Shown here piece after piece: positions 37,592 to 46,525 of a DNA stretch of 64,000 bases. Source of the stretch: an uncultured Winogradskyella sp. (GTDB lineage: Bacteria > Bacteroidota > Bacteroidia > Flavobacteriales > Flavobacteriaceae); NCBI RefSeq assembly GCF_947501905.1, contig NZ_CANMXL010000001.1:124001-188000 (forward strand), given 5' to 3'. The notes under the pieces are model-generated. The model saw nothing but the letters and a program-made list of their open reading frames with translations. It had not been told where the DNA came from and did not search any database. Made by a program: the position numbers and the translations under genes. Every line of letters starts with the position of its first letter. Position 1 is the stretch's first letter.

Positions 37592-38778
37592 TCCTGTAGA
37601 TAGCTATATCTATCAGATAAAGCTCCATCAGAAGTAGTCATTTTTGCGCGATTCAAAATTCCATCTTTGTCATTATTAAAAAATGCAGGAATGACATGCT
37701 CTAAAAAAGCCTCGCCAAAACCTTCACTAGCATCTTTTGGAAGCTCACAAGGTAAATTATCTACTGCCATGACTGTAATGGCTTCTTTATTATCAAAACT
37801 AGTTTCAGATTCTGTATGTGGGTTGTAACCATAAAAAGGCTCAGCTATTGTCGAAGGGCGAATTGTACTCGCAACAGGACCATCAATATCGCAAGAGATA
37901 TCTGCAATTAAATTGATTTTAAACTCATGCTGTTTAGCATCATCACGAGTAAATAAATATGGCGCACCATCACCATAAAAATGACCTGCTATGAAGTAGT
38001 CGGTTTCTTTTGCATAAGGCATAAAATTACTCTCATAACCACTTGGGTCTTTGTAAAAGGCAAACTTCTCTCCTACTTTACCGTCTTTACGTTTGGCATA
38101 TTCCATTACATCAGCCATGCAATATACTGGCTCTGTAAATTCAGAAGTTAGATACAAAGCATCACTTACTTGTTTAATACCCAAATGATCTAGTATTTCT
38201 TTTGCACCATAGGCCACTTTCCCTGTTCCTGTTAATAAGATTTTAATGTTTGGGAGTGTAATTTTATCTAGCTCAGATTTTACGGCATCTAAATCAGATA
38301 AGCTTTCAACTTTTGGAAGATTAAATAATCCATCTCTAAGACCTAAAGCCCTAAAACCATTGTATGCACCAACCAATCCTGCATAACGACCAAAACCAAT
38401 TAAACGCGCATTGTTTTCACGTACTATTGTTTCGTGATCAAACATCTCTATGTTCTTTGCAAGCATAGCCCTTAACAGCTTACGATTATAAGGTTGCTTT
38501 TTTATGGTATGCGAGAAGTAAAAGTATTTTTTATTAGGAATTAGGTAATCCAAAGGCACCTCTTTAACACCTATCATAACATCCGCATCAGAGACATCGT
38601 CTGTAACCTTAAATCCTAAAGCTTTGTATGCTGAGTCAGGAAATATTCTAATATCTGAAGATTCTACTATAAATTCTGCATTAGGAAATTCTGCTCTAGC
38701 TTCAGCCAATTTTTCTGGTGAAAATACAACGCGTCTATCTGGTGGATTTTTTCGTTCCTTTATAATAGCAAATTTCAT
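37570..38778 (-). CDS. NAD(P)-dependent oxidoreductase of the AlaDH/PNT-saccharopine dehydrogenase type
   Basis: 402 residues. The N-terminal domain is of the alanine dehydrogenase/transhydrogenase type (KFAIIKERKNPPDRRVVFSPEKL, DVMIGVKEVP, FSHTIKKQPYNRKLL), with MFDHETIVRENNARLIGFGRYAG in the middle and a Rossmann region around ILLTGTGKVAYGAKEILDHLG (GxGxxxxG). It resembles eukaryotic-type saccharopine or lysine-ketoglutarate reductases; the substrate cannot be assigned. It overlaps the DUF1361 gene by 22 bp. Confidence 0.78.
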   Translation of the reverse strand: MKFAIIKERKNPPDRRVVFSPEKLAEARAEFPNAEFIVESSDIRIFPDSAYKALGFKVTDDVSDADVMIGVKEVPLDYLIPNKKYFYFSHTIKKQPYNRKLLRAMLAKNIEMFDHETIVRENNARLIGFGRYAGLVGAYNGFRALGLRDGLFNLPKVESLSDLDAVKSELDKITLPNIKILLTGTGKVAYGAKEILDHLGIKQVSDALYLTSEFTEPVYCMADVMEYAKRKDGKVGEKFAFYKDPSGYESNFMPYAKETDYFIAGHFYGDGAPYLFTRDDAKQHEFKINLIADISCDIDGPVASTIRPSTIAEPFYGYNPHTESETSFDNKEAITVMAVDNLPCELPKDASEGFGEAFLEHVIPAFFNNDKDGILNRAKMTTSDGALSDRYSYLQDYVDGKE

Positions 38779-38984
38779 AATACTCTTTTAAGTTACTGAC
38801 AAAACGACTAGAATATAGTCTGGAATAATTTTTGCTCAAAAATACTTGGATTTAAGAGGTTGCACAACTTTTTTTGTAACTTCGCTATCCTTTTATAAAA
38901 AAAGGAATTTTTAAATTGATGAGTTCCTGAATCGAGTTCAGAATTAATTCGATTTCGCAAAACAAGATTTTGCTATCTCATTAA

Positions 38985-39378
38985 GGGGTCGACTGGTTTT
39001 GACAGCGAGATTAATGAAATGGTAAGCACGTCGTGTAATGGCATTGAAACACGTAAAAGGCTAGACCAAATTTTAAACGGCGAGAATAACTACGCTTTAG
39101 CTGCATAATCTGAATTATAGTAAGATTGGCCTAGGCTCACAAGGTGAGCAAGCTAAATGTCTCCAGAAAGCCTTGGTTAGTGGCGTTCTATTTAGAGGCA
39201 TCGTAAATATTAACTAAGATTGGGTAGCGCTTTGATGCCTTTTCGAGATTAAAAAGCTAAGTAATAAGTAGGTTGTCTTTTGCCAGCTTATTATCGAAAA
39301 TCTAAGAATAGAATAAGCGTGTAGAAAGCCCTTTGATTACTTGTTTGGACGAGAGTTCGATTCTCTCCGACTCCACAA
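38985..39378 (+). ncRNA. ssrA: Transfer-messenger RNA
   Basis: The 5' end GGGGTCGACTGG and the 3' end ...CGACTCCACAA form the tRNA-like acceptor stem (GGGGUCG with CGACUCC, 7 bp including one G-U), with a T-arm GAGAGTTCGATTCTCTC at about 39352-39368. The tag reading frame is at 39079-39108: GGC GAG AAT AAC TAC GCT TTA GCT GCA TAA, giving GENNYALAA. The CCA end is not encoded. It rescues stalled ribosomes and tags proteins for proteolysis. A terminator follows at 39411. Confidence 0.95.
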
Positions 39379-39410
39379 TTAAGCATAGCTTAATATCAGC
39401 TTTATGCAAA

Positions 39411-39442
39411 AAAGCGCAACAAGTTTTACTTGATTGCGCTTT
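39411..39442 (+). terminator. Terminator of ssrA
   Basis: AAAGCGCAA (39411-39419) with TTGCGCTTT (39434-39442), a 9-bp stem, followed by TGTTATTT. It lies about 35 bp past the mature tmRNA 3' end. Confidence 0.75.
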
Positions 39443-39515
39443 GTTATTTAAAGATGTAACATAAACAATTAAGATCCATTTACAGTATGGGAGCAATAGT
39501 GAACAGCGAAGCTAA

Positions 39516-39533
39516 TCTCTCCGACTTCACAAT
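39516..39533 (+). repeat. Duplicate of the ssrA 3' end (possible att remnant)
   Basis: TCTCTCCGACTTCACAAT matches the tmRNA 3' end TCTCTCCGACTCCACAAT (39362-39379) at 17 of 18 positions, 154 bp downstream in direct orientation. Integrases often use the ssrA 3' end, so this may be the scar of a former element. No integrase gene is present nearby. Confidence 0.5.
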
Positions 39534-39564
39534 AAACCCTTGTATTTTTTATTAAGCTCAATAA

Positions 39565-39672
39565 CTATATAAATATTAATATAGCCACTAATATAAATAA
39601 CAGTAAGAATACTAATCCTTCATTTGGTTTTACTAAAAATTCCCACGAATTTCTTTTATCATTTCTCTGCAT
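39565..39672 (-). CDS. 35-residue membrane peptide
   Basis: An ATG at 39670-39672 opens a 35-codon frame: a polar N-terminus with MQRNDKRNSWEFLVKPNEG, then one hydrophobic helix (LVFLLLFILVAILIFI) to the end. Upstream is TTAGG close to the start, not a convincing ribosome site. The segregation of charged and hydrophobic halves suggests a real small membrane protein, though homology is untested. Confidence 0.35.
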   Translation of the reverse strand: MQRNDKRNSWEFLVKPNEGLVFLLLFILVAILIFI

Positions 39673-40027
39673 CCTAACGTATCTTTTATCTAACAGCAAA
39701 GCATTAATTAAATAAGGTTAATCTTTGTCATGTTAAATCGTTTCAATAAAGTTAATTTAAGTGATACAGACACCAACATTAAATGTAATAAACAAGCTAT
39801 ATTAGTTATATGTGGGCTATATAGCTAATAAGTGGAAATTATATCATTAACTAAGTAAGGAATTGATTAATATATCGACTACTTTTACATCTAAATAAAG
39901 CATATTTATTAACTAGAAAAGAAACCGAAAAACTTCAACTAAAATTAATCTTATTAATTTCAATAATGAGGTTGTTTCTGACCTAATTAATAAAATATTA
40001 ACCCACAGAAAGAAAGGAACCAAAAGT
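39673..40027. other. Intergenic stretch before msrB with a palindrome
   Basis: No gene is recognised. It is AT-rich and holds an inverted repeat AGCTATAT (39795-39802) / ATATAGCT (39819-39826) of unknown role. It ends with a purine-rich stretch (AGAAAGGAACC) before the msrB ATG that could serve as ribosome site. Confidence 0.5.
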
Positions 40028-40480
40028 ATGCTAACTTGGAAAGATGTTATCAACTTTTCCGTAAACGGAAATCCAACGCCAGACAAACGTGTTGAAAAAA
40101 CTGAAGCTGAGTGGAAAGCTCAATTAACTCCAGAGCAATTCAGGATTACAAGACAAAAAGGTACAGAACGCGCTCATAGTGGAGCGCTTTGTAGTATTTA
40201 TGACGAAGGGAAGTATAACTGTGTATGTTGTAATACACCTTTATTTGATTCTACAATTAAGTTTAGTTCTGGAACAGGATGGCCTAGTTTTACACAGCCC
40301 ATTAAAGAAAATGCTATTAAGTACGAAAGAGACACCTCTTATGGTATGGTACGTGTAGAGGTTATGTGTAATACTTGTGATGCGCATTTAGGACATATAT
40401 TCCCTGACGGACCAGAACCAAGCGGCTTGCGTTATTGTATCAATTCAGAGTCTATGATTTTAGATAAGGAGACGGCTTAA
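40028..40480 (+). CDS. msrB: Peptide-methionine (R)-S-oxide reductase MsrB
   Basis: 150 residues. Zinc sites CVCC (residues 59-62) and CNTC (about 115-118), FSSGTGWPSFTQP, HLGHIFPDGPEPSGLRYCINS with the catalytic Cys near the end. It reduces the R epimer of methionine sulfoxide in proteins; no signal peptide, so cytoplasmic. The stop and the next start overlap (TAATG), linking it to msrA, glutaredoxin and selO in one unit. Confidence 0.95.
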   Translation: MLTWKDVINFSVNGNPTPDKRVEKTEAEWKAQLTPEQFRITRQKGTERAHSGALCSIYDEGKYNCVCCNTPLFDSTIKFSSGTGWPSFTQPIKENAIKYERDTSYGMVRVEVMCNTCDAHLGHIFPDGPEPSGLRYCINSESMILDKETA

Positions 40481-41019
40481 TGAAAACTAAGAATATACAA
40501 ATAGCCACGGTCGGTGGGGGTTGCTTTTGGTGTACAGAAGCAGTTTTTCAGGAAGTAAAAGGTGTAGAAAAAGTAATCTCTGGGTATTCTGGCGGGAATG
40601 CTCCTGGCCACCCAACCTATCGCGAGATATGTTCTGGACTTACAGGGCATGCAGAGGTTATTCAGATTAGTTTTGATGCTAATGTAATTTCATATGAGGA
40701 TATATTAGTCATTTTTATGACCACACATGACCCAACAACATTAAATCGCCAAGGGGCTGATCGAGGTACGCAATATCGCTCTATTATTTTTTATCATGAT
40801 GAAAATCAAAAAGAAATTGCAGAAGTCGTTAGTAGAGAGATTGCACCTTATTACGAAAATCCTGTTGTGACTGAAATTTCGCCTTTAGATGTTTTTTACG
40901 AAGCTGAAAAAGAACATCAAGACTATTACAAGAATAATCAGTCTCAAGGTTATTGTAGTTTTGTTATTACTCCAAAACTAAGTAAGCTAAGGCAATTACA
41001 CGCCGATAAACTTAAATAG
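40480..41019 (+). CDS. msrA: Peptide-methionine (S)-S-oxide reductase MsrA
   Basis: 179 residues. GGCFWCTEAVF holds the catalytic Cys; YSGGNAPGHPTYREICSG, GHAEV, HDPTTLNRQGADRGTQYRS and YYEAEKEHQDYY-like (FYEAEKEHQDYY) are conserved. It repairs the S epimer of methionine sulfoxide, complementing MsrB encoded just upstream. Cytoplasmic. Confidence 0.95.
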   Translation: MKTKNIQIATVGGGCFWCTEAVFQEVKGVEKVISGYSGGNAPGHPTYREICSGLTGHAEVIQISFDANVISYEDILVIFMTTHDPTTLNRQGADRGTQYRSIIFYHDENQKEIAEVVSREIAPYYENPVVTEISPLDVFYEAEKEHQDYYKNNQSQGYCSFVITPKLSKLRQLHADKLK

Positions 41020-41035
41020 TAATTCTGAAAACGTA

Positions 41036-41284
41036 ATGGAAACAAAAATTAAACTTTATGGCACCGAAAGGTGCCATAAAACGCAATACTATAAATCCTT
41101 TTTTGAAAATAAGAATCTTAGCTATGTGTTTCTTGATGTTGAAGAGGATGAAATAAATGCTATTGAATTGCGTAACTTATACGAGAATAAAAAACTTAAT
41201 TTTCCAACAATTACAATTTCTGGTAAAAAGCTAAGAAATCCCTCGGAAAAAGATTTAAATAAGTGGATTAATAAATTATTATGA
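41036..41284 (+). CDS. Glutaredoxin-like protein with CxxT site
   Basis: 82 residues: a glutaredoxin-fold domain with KLYGTERCHKTQYYKSFF. The second active-site residue is Thr, so it is monothiol-like (C-H-K-T). A cis-Pro region (LNFPTITI) and the GKKLRNPSEKDL loop follow. The likely role is thiol exchange or reductase support for the methionine sulfoxide reductases or SelO. Its end overlaps the selO ATG by 4 bp. Confidence 0.78.
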   Translation: METKIKLYGTERCHKTQYYKSFFENKNLSYVFLDVEEDEINAIELRNLYENKKLNFPTITISGKKLRNPSEKDLNKWINKLL

Positions 41285-42843
41285 ACCTCAATCTAAAGCA
41301 TAAATTTATAACAGAGCTTCCGGCTGACCCTATTGCTGAGAATACTAGACGCCAAGTTAATGAAGCTTGCTTTAGCTATGTTTTGCCTAAAAAAACCTCT
41401 CAACCAAAATTAATCCATGTTTCAAAAGAATTTTCCAAAGACTTGGGCTTTACAGATAAGGACTTACAATCTGAAGAGTTCTTGAAAATTATAACTGGAA
41501 ATAAAGTCTTAGAAAACACAAAACCTTATGCCATGTGTTATGGCGGACATCAATTTGGTAATTGGGCTGGACAATTAGGAGATGGGCGCGCCATTAATTT
41601 ATTTGATATTGAGCATAATAACAAGCAATGGACCATTCAGCTTAAAGGTAGTGGCGAAACACCTTACTCTAGACAAGGTGATGGATTAGCTGTTTTACGC
41701 TCTTCAATTAGAGAATATTTGTGCAGTGAAGCCATGCATCATTTAGGTGTACCAACAACACGTGCTTTGTCACTGGCCTTAACTGGTGATGATGTTTTAC
41801 GCGATATGTTATATGATGGTAATCAAGCTTATGAAAAAGGAGCTATTGTCTCTCGGATATCACCTTCCTTTTTACGCTTTGGTAATTACGAAATATTTGC
41901 AGCAAGAAATGACCATAAAACTTTAAAAACACTTGTAGATTATACTATAAAATATCATTTCAGCCATCTAGGCGAGCCTTCAAAAGAGACTTATATTAAA
42001 TTTTTCAATGAAGTTATGCAGCGCACTTTAGATATGATTATCCATTGGCAACGTGTCGGCTTTGTGCATGGCGTTATGAATACCGATAACATGTCTATCC
42101 TAGGTTTGACGATAGACTATGGGCCTTACGGTTGGTTAGATAATTTTGATTTTGGCTGGACACCAAATACAACAGATGCGCAAAACAAAAGATATCGCTT
42201 CGCCAACCAACCCAACATTGGTCTTTGGAATTTGTACCAACTCGCCAATGCTTTATATCCTTTAATTGAAGACGTAGAACCTCTAGAAGCCATTTTAGAA
42301 AATTACAAAACTGGATTTGAGAGCAAATCATTTGAAATGATGAAATCTAAACTCGGCTTATTTGAAGACGATGAAAAAGATTTAAAACTCATTCAAACTT
42401 TGGAGGATAATCTACATTTAACCGAAACAGACATGACTATTTTCTTTAGAAAATTAAGTGATTTTAAAAAAGATAATTCCATTAATGGGTTTCAACTTAT
42501 TCAAGATGCATTTTACAGCATTGAATCCATTACTGATGTTATTAAAAAGCAATGGTATGACTGGTTTGACCGTTACCAATTTAGATTAGAAAAAGAAAGA
42601 TTATCTGATGATGAACGCCAAGCAAAAATGAACGCCGTTAATCCAAAATATGTACTTAGGAATTACATGGCACAACTCGCTATTGATGATGCAAACAAAG
42701 GCGATTATCAATTAATTGATGAATTATTTAAACTTCTTAAAAATCCCTATGATGAACAACCTAAGCATGAAAAGTGGTTTTCTAAACGACCAGAATGGGC
42801 AAGACATAAAGTAGGTTGTTCTATGTTATCTTGCAGCTCTTAA
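41281..42843 (+). CDS. selO: SelO/YdiU protein adenylyltransferase
   Basis: 520 residues. The pseudokinase motifs are present: GHQFGNWAGQLGDGRAI, QLKGSGETPYSRQGDGLAVLRSSIREYL, HLGVPTTRALSL, and the active-site block HGVMNTDNMSILGLTIDYGPYG. The C-terminus is GCSMLSCSS; the Cys three residues from the end corresponds to the Sec of animal SelO and to the Cys of the bacterial form. SelO AMPylates proteins and is linked to oxidative stress. It sits in an operon with msrB, msrA and a glutaredoxin. Confidence 0.92.
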   Translation: MNLNLKHKFITELPADPIAENTRRQVNEACFSYVLPKKTSQPKLIHVSKEFSKDLGFTDKDLQSEEFLKIITGNKVLENTKPYAMCYGGHQFGNWAGQLGDGRAINLFDIEHNNKQWTIQLKGSGETPYSRQGDGLAVLRSSIREYLCSEAMHHLGVPTTRALSLALTGDDVLRDMLYDGNQAYEKGAIVSRISPSFLRFGNYEIFAARNDHKTLKTLVDYTIKYHFSHLGEPSKETYIKFFNEVMQRTLDMIIHWQRVGFVHGVMNTDNMSILGLTIDYGPYGWLDNFDFGWTPNTTDAQNKRYRFANQPNIGLWNLYQLANALYPLIEDVEPLEAILENYKTGFESKSFEMMKSKLGLFEDDEKDLKLIQTLEDNLHLTETDMTIFFRKLSDFKKDNSINGFQLIQDAFYSIESITDVIKKQWYDWFDRYQFRLEKERLSDDERQAKMNAVNPKYVLRNYMAQLAIDDANKGDYQLIDELFKLLKNPYDEQPKHEKWFSKRPEWARHKVGCSMLSCSS

Positions 42844-42857
42844 TAACAAATAAACTT

Positions 42858-43586
42858 ATGGAAAAAACAGTATCAGAAGCCATTGCTTACAGACGTTCAA
42901 CACGTGTTTATAAAGATGATGAGATTGACACTGAAAAAGTAAAAGAATGTTTAGTAAATGCCTCGTTAGCTCCTACCAGTAGTAATTTGCAATTATGGGA
43001 ATTTTATCACGTGACTGACAAAACTAAACTTGAAGAATTAGCTACAGCTTGTTTTAACCAAAGCGCTGCCAAAACTGCCAAACAATTAGTAGTCGTTGTT
43101 ACCCGAAAAGATTTGTGGCGCAAACGTGCTCAAGCTAATATTAACTTTTTAAACAAAGTATATGATAAAGAAGGTTTGAGTGAGCGTGATTTGAAACGCA
43201 AAAAAATGGCGACCAACTATTACAAAAAATTGATTCCAACCATTTACACTGACTTTTTAGGAATATTGGGCTTCTTAAAATATATAATATTTCAAATTAT
43301 AGGGGTATTTAAACCTATTTATAGGCAAACACGCTTAAGCGACATGCGTATAGTAGCACATAAAAGCGCGGGACTAGCAGCTCAAAATTTTATGACGAGT
43401 ATGGCAGCCATTGGTTATGACACTTGCCCAATGGAAGGTAGTGATACGCTAAGAGTAAAACAAATATTAAATCTGCCTCGAGGTGCCGAAATTAATATGG
43501 TTATTGGTTGTGGTATTAGAGACGATAAAGGCATCTATGGACCTCGATTTAGAGTTCCTTTTGAAAGCGTTTATTTTGAAGTTTAA
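42858..43586 (+). CDS. Nitroreductase family protein
   Basis: 242 residues from the ATG at 42858; the frame opens 14 codons earlier inside the selO 3' end, but the family N-terminus (EKTVSEAIAYRRSTRVYKDDEID) starts here. FMN-binding signatures RRSTR, SSNLQLWEFYHVTD and the C-terminal GIRDDKGIYGPRFR are present. It likely uses NAD(P)H to reduce nitro compounds or quinones. It follows selO by 14 bp and may be the last gene of the redox operon. Confidence 0.82.
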   Translation: MEKTVSEAIAYRRSTRVYKDDEIDTEKVKECLVNASLAPTSSNLQLWEFYHVTDKTKLEELATACFNQSAAKTAKQLVVVVTRKDLWRKRAQANINFLNKVYDKEGLSERDLKRKKMATNYYKKLIPTIYTDFLGILGFLKYIIFQIIGVFKPIYRQTRLSDMRIVAHKSAGLAAQNFMTSMAAIGYDTCPMEGSDTLRVKQILNLPRGAEINMVIGCGIRDDKGIYGPRFRVPFESVYFEV

Positions 43587-43597
43587 AAATAACTCCA

Positions 43598-45604
43598 TTA
43601 TTTAAACTTAAACCCTTTTATTTTGTTTCCTGCTTTATAATTCTCCAAGCCTTTATTTAGCCATTCAAAGTAAGCCTCTGCATTTGGCTCATAAGCATTT
43701 GTTGTATTAAGCAATTCTAAATCGTGATTTAATAACACATAATACGGTTGCGAATTATTCTGAAAGTTTATAGTTTGTAAAGTTGCCCATTTATCGCCAA
43801 TACTTTCAATAGTTTTCACGGTTCCATTTGCCCTTAAGTAATCAAACTGTTCATCTTCAGGCAATACTTTTTTATCATCGACATACAATGAAACAATCAC
43901 ATAATCTTTACTTAAAATATTATAAACCTCAGAGGTACTCCAAACCTGTTCTTCCATCTTACGACAGTTAACACATGCCCAACCTGTAAAGTCTAATAAT
44001 ATAGGTTTGTTCTCAGCTTTCGCTTTTGCTAAACCTTCTTGCCAGTCTTTATCACAATTTAAATCTAATGGGCAATTAGAGGCTTTATCATACAAGCTAT
44101 AAAACATTGGTGGCGGAAAACCACTTAATAGTTTCAAATTAGCATATTTAGTATTGGTTAATCCTGGTATTAAATAGATGACGAAAGCTACAACTAAAAT
44201 CCCTGTGGTGATACGCCCCTTTCCTAATTCCTGAAGTGGCCCATCATGCGGGAATTTAATTTTTCCGAATAAGTATAAGATTAGGCCAATACCTATTATA
44301 ATCCAAAGTCCAATAAAGACTTCGCGTTTTAGTAATCCCCAATGCTCAACCAAGTCAGCATTAGACAAGAATTTAAGTGCTAGTGCTAATTCTATAAATC
44401 CTAAAACTACTTTTACAGTATTTAACCATCCACCTGATTTTGGTAGTGAGTTTAACCATTTTGGGAACATGGCAAATAAGGTAAATGGTAAAGCCAAAGC
44501 TAGACCAAAACCACTCATTCCCATAGTCAATTGCATAGCACCACCATCAGCTGTAAGAGAGCTTCCTAATAGTGTTCCTAAAATTGGCCCTGTACATGAG
44601 AAAGACACTATAGCTAAAGTCAAGGCCATAAAAAACACGCCAATGAATCCACCTATTTTGTTAGCTCTACTGTCCATAGCTGCACTCCATGATTGTGGCA
44701 ATGTCAATTCAAAATATCCAAAAAATGAAAATGCAAAAGCGATAAAAATGATAAAGAAAATAATATTTAGCGTCACATTTGTAGAGATGCTATTGAGAAT
44801 TCCTGGATCCAAAGAATCTAATAAGTGAAATGGAATACTCAACAATAAGTAAATAAGAAAGATAAAAAATCCATAAAGAATAGAATTGAATAATCCTTTC
44901 TTAGAATCTCCTGAACTTTTAGTGAAAAATGAAACCGTTAAAGGAATCATTGGGAAAACACAAGGCGTTAATAATGCGATTAAACCTCCGAGAAAGCCTA
45001 AAATAAAAATTGAAAAATTACTTTTCTCTTCTATATCTTGCTTCTCATATTTGTCCCAACCTGTGATATTTAATTTTAATTCTTCTGATAGCTTTTGACT
45101 GCGCTCGTCGATGTTTACAGCTTTAGCTTCGGCTTTGCTTCCATCTAAATTGAGATTAAACGTAAAATCTCCTGGGATACATTTTTCATTATCGCAGGTT
45201 TGGTATTCTACAAATACTTCAACTTGTTTTAAATCTAAATTTGTAATTGAAATACGTTGCTTGAAAACAGCCTGCTCTTTGAACTTTACAACATCTTCTT
45301 GAAATATCTTATCAAAAACAGGCTCTACTGATGGTTCTGAAGTCTTTCCTAATAATTTGTAATTATCTTCTAAATCTTTGAACTCAAAAAAAGTTTGAGG
45401 CGCAAAGCCTTCTTTATCTATTTTAAACTGAGAATATATATACCAACCATAATCGATATTTGCTGTAAAAGACAATTCATATTCTGTATCAGAAATCTTG
45501 TCAATATTAGATTCCCATTTAACAGGTTCTAAAATTTGCGAAAAAACAGAGGATGTAAAAACTAGACTTAGTATTGCAAAAAGAAAACGCTTTGTTATTG
45601 CCAT
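43598..45604 (-). CDS. dsbD: Thiol:disulfide interchange protein DsbD
   Basis: 668 residues. The signal peptide (1-22) is followed by an N-terminal domain with CDNEKC (residues 136-141), then eight helices of the CcdA-like core holding TPCVFPMIP and SCTGPILGTLLG cysteines, and a C-terminal thioredoxin domain with WACVNCRKMEEQ. It carries electrons from cytoplasmic thioredoxin to periplasmic partners. It is on the opposite strand to the msr/selO unit and precedes the rhodanese and TlpA genes. Confidence 0.92.
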   Translation of the reverse strand: MAITKRFLFAILSLVFTSSVFSQILEPVKWESNIDKISDTEYELSFTANIDYGWYIYSQFKIDKEGFAPQTFFEFKDLEDNYKLLGKTSEPSVEPVFDKIFQEDVVKFKEQAVFKQRISITNLDLKQVEVFVEYQTCDNEKCIPGDFTFNLNLDGSKAEAKAVNIDERSQKLSEELKLNITGWDKYEKQDIEEKSNFSIFILGFLGGLIALLTPCVFPMIPLTVSFFTKSSGDSKKGLFNSILYGFFIFLIYLLLSIPFHLLDSLDPGILNSISTNVTLNIIFFIIFIAFAFSFFGYFELTLPQSWSAAMDSRANKIGGFIGVFFMALTLAIVSFSCTGPILGTLLGSSLTADGGAMQLTMGMSGFGLALALPFTLFAMFPKWLNSLPKSGGWLNTVKVVLGFIELALALKFLSNADLVEHWGLLKREVFIGLWIIIGIGLILYLFGKIKFPHDGPLQELGKGRITTGILVVAFVIYLIPGLTNTKYANLKLLSGFPPPMFYSLYDKASNCPLDLNCDKDWQEGLAKAKAENKPILLDFTGWACVNCRKMEEQVWSTSEVYNILSKDYVIVSLYVDDKKVLPEDEQFDYLRANGTVKTIESIGDKWATLQTINFQNNSQPYYVLLNHDLELLNTTNAYEPNAEAYFEWLNKGLENYKAGNKIKGFKFK

Positions 45605-45621
45605 AAATAAAAGTTAAAGCA

Positions 45622-45629
45622 CAAATGTA
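45622..45629 (-). promoter_or_regulatory. Possible -7 box of dsbD
   Basis: It reads TACATTTG on the minus strand (TAnnTTTG), 17 bp upstream of the dsbD ATG. No -33 element is clear. Confidence 0.35.
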
Positions 45630-45695
45630 TATGTTGCGCAGATTTTACTACTTAAAAGTCGTCTAATTTATAAAAACCTTAAGAATTCATGGCAT

Positions 45696-45725
45696 AAAAA
45701 AACCGAACGTTTTGTGTTCGGTTAT
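45696..45725 (-). terminator. Intrinsic terminator of the rhodanese lipoprotein gene
   Basis: AACCGAAC (45701-45708) and GTTCGGTT (45716-45723) form an 8-bp stem with a 7-nt loop; on the minus strand it ends in a U-run of seven. It is just past the stop at 45731. Confidence 0.75.
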
Positions 45726-45730
45726 TAGTT

Positions 45731-46141
45731 TTATGATTTTTTCTCTATGGTAAGTATTTCAGAATATTGCCATTTGGATATGCCTCCTTCAAGTTCATAG
45801 ACTTTTTCAAAGCCAGCTTCTTTAAGTTTTCGAGCACATTTAGCACTTCGTTTTCCAGACTTACAATACAGTAATACAGGCTTTGATTTATCTAATTTAG
45901 TAATATCCTCTTCAAAAGTAGGAGATCTAAAATCAATATTTTGAGCAGATTCTATATGAATTTCGTCAAACTCTGATGGTGTGCGTACATCAACAAGCTG
46001 CACATCTTCTAGTTCTATAATTTTTTTCATTTCTTCAGCTGTAACTAACTTTACATCAGTAGAATCTGCATTTTTATCAACGCAGCTAGTACTAAATAAT
46101 AAAATGAAACTTAATAATGTGATTGATAATAGTTTTTTCAT
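45731..46141 (-). CDS. Rhodanese-like lipoprotein
   Basis: 136 residues from the ATG at 46139-46141, chosen because the lipoprotein signal (LLSFILLFSTSC) begins here. The rhodanese domain follows: VQLVDVRTPSEFDEIHIESAQNIDFRSP, LLYCKSGKRSAKCARKLKEAGFEKVYELEGGISKW with the active Cys in CKSGKRS. Periplasmic sulfur or thiol chemistry is likely. The upstream rhodanese gene (46155) ends 13 bp away, so the two are probably co-transcribed. Confidence 0.87.
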   Translation of the reverse strand: MKKLLSITLLSFILLFSTSCVDKNADSTDVKLVTAEEMKKIIELEDVQLVDVRTPSEFDEIHIESAQNIDFRSPTFEEDITKLDKSKPVLLYCKSGKRSAKCARKLKEAGFEKVYELEGGISKWQYSEILTIEKKS

Positions 46142-46154
46142 GATTATTGATTGA

Positions 46155-46475
46155 TTATGATATTTGATGGACTTCTCCTTCCCATTCAGTGAAACCACCA
46201 AGAAGATTATAGGTCTTCTCAAAACCTAGCTGATTCATAATAGCACATGCTTGTGCACTCCTTCCTCCTGCTTTACAATACACAAAATAATTTTTGGTGT
46301 TATCTAGTTGTTGAATCTCATCAATAAAGCCTTGACCCTTAAAAATATCTATATGCAAAGCATTAGGAATTACTCCTAAGTCCTCAACCTCTTCTTGTGT
46401 TCTAACATCTAAAACTACTGAATTATTGTCTTCAGATAGCATTTTTGTCCAATCTTCTTGTTGTAAATCAGCCAT
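46155..46475 (-). CDS. Rhodanese-like domain protein
   Basis: 106 residues, one rhodanese domain: VVLDVRTQEEVEDLGVIPNALHIDIF, FVYCKAGGRSAQACAIMNQLGFEKTYNLLGGFTEWEG, with Cys in CKAGGRS. No signal peptide, so cytoplasmic, in contrast to the lipoprotein version just downstream. It may handle sulfane sulfur or interact with thiol partners of this gene cluster. Confidence 0.87.
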   Translation of the reverse strand: MADLQQEDWTKMLSEDNNSVVLDVRTQEEVEDLGVIPNALHIDIFKGQGFIDEIQQLDNTKNYFVYCKAGGRSAQACAIMNQLGFEKTYNLLGGFTEWEGEVHQIS

Positions 46476-46525
46476 TTACTTTAAATTTCTTAAACAAAAT
46501 TAACATTTCTTTATGATATAGACGT

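Noticed and set aside
38779..38984. tmRNA promoter TTG...TAACTTCG at 38860-38884
   Set aside because: The spacing is only 14 nt and the -7 box deviates from TAnnTTTG, so it is not reported as a feature.
39302..39496. 64-codon frame on the minus strand with VESERIELSS
   Set aside because: It is antisense to the tmRNA 3' end; the VESERIELSS stretch is a complement of the tRNA-like end, a known source of false proteins.
44469..45302. Three plus-strand frames opposite dsbD
   Set aside because: They are low-complexity shadows of the conserved dsbD gene.
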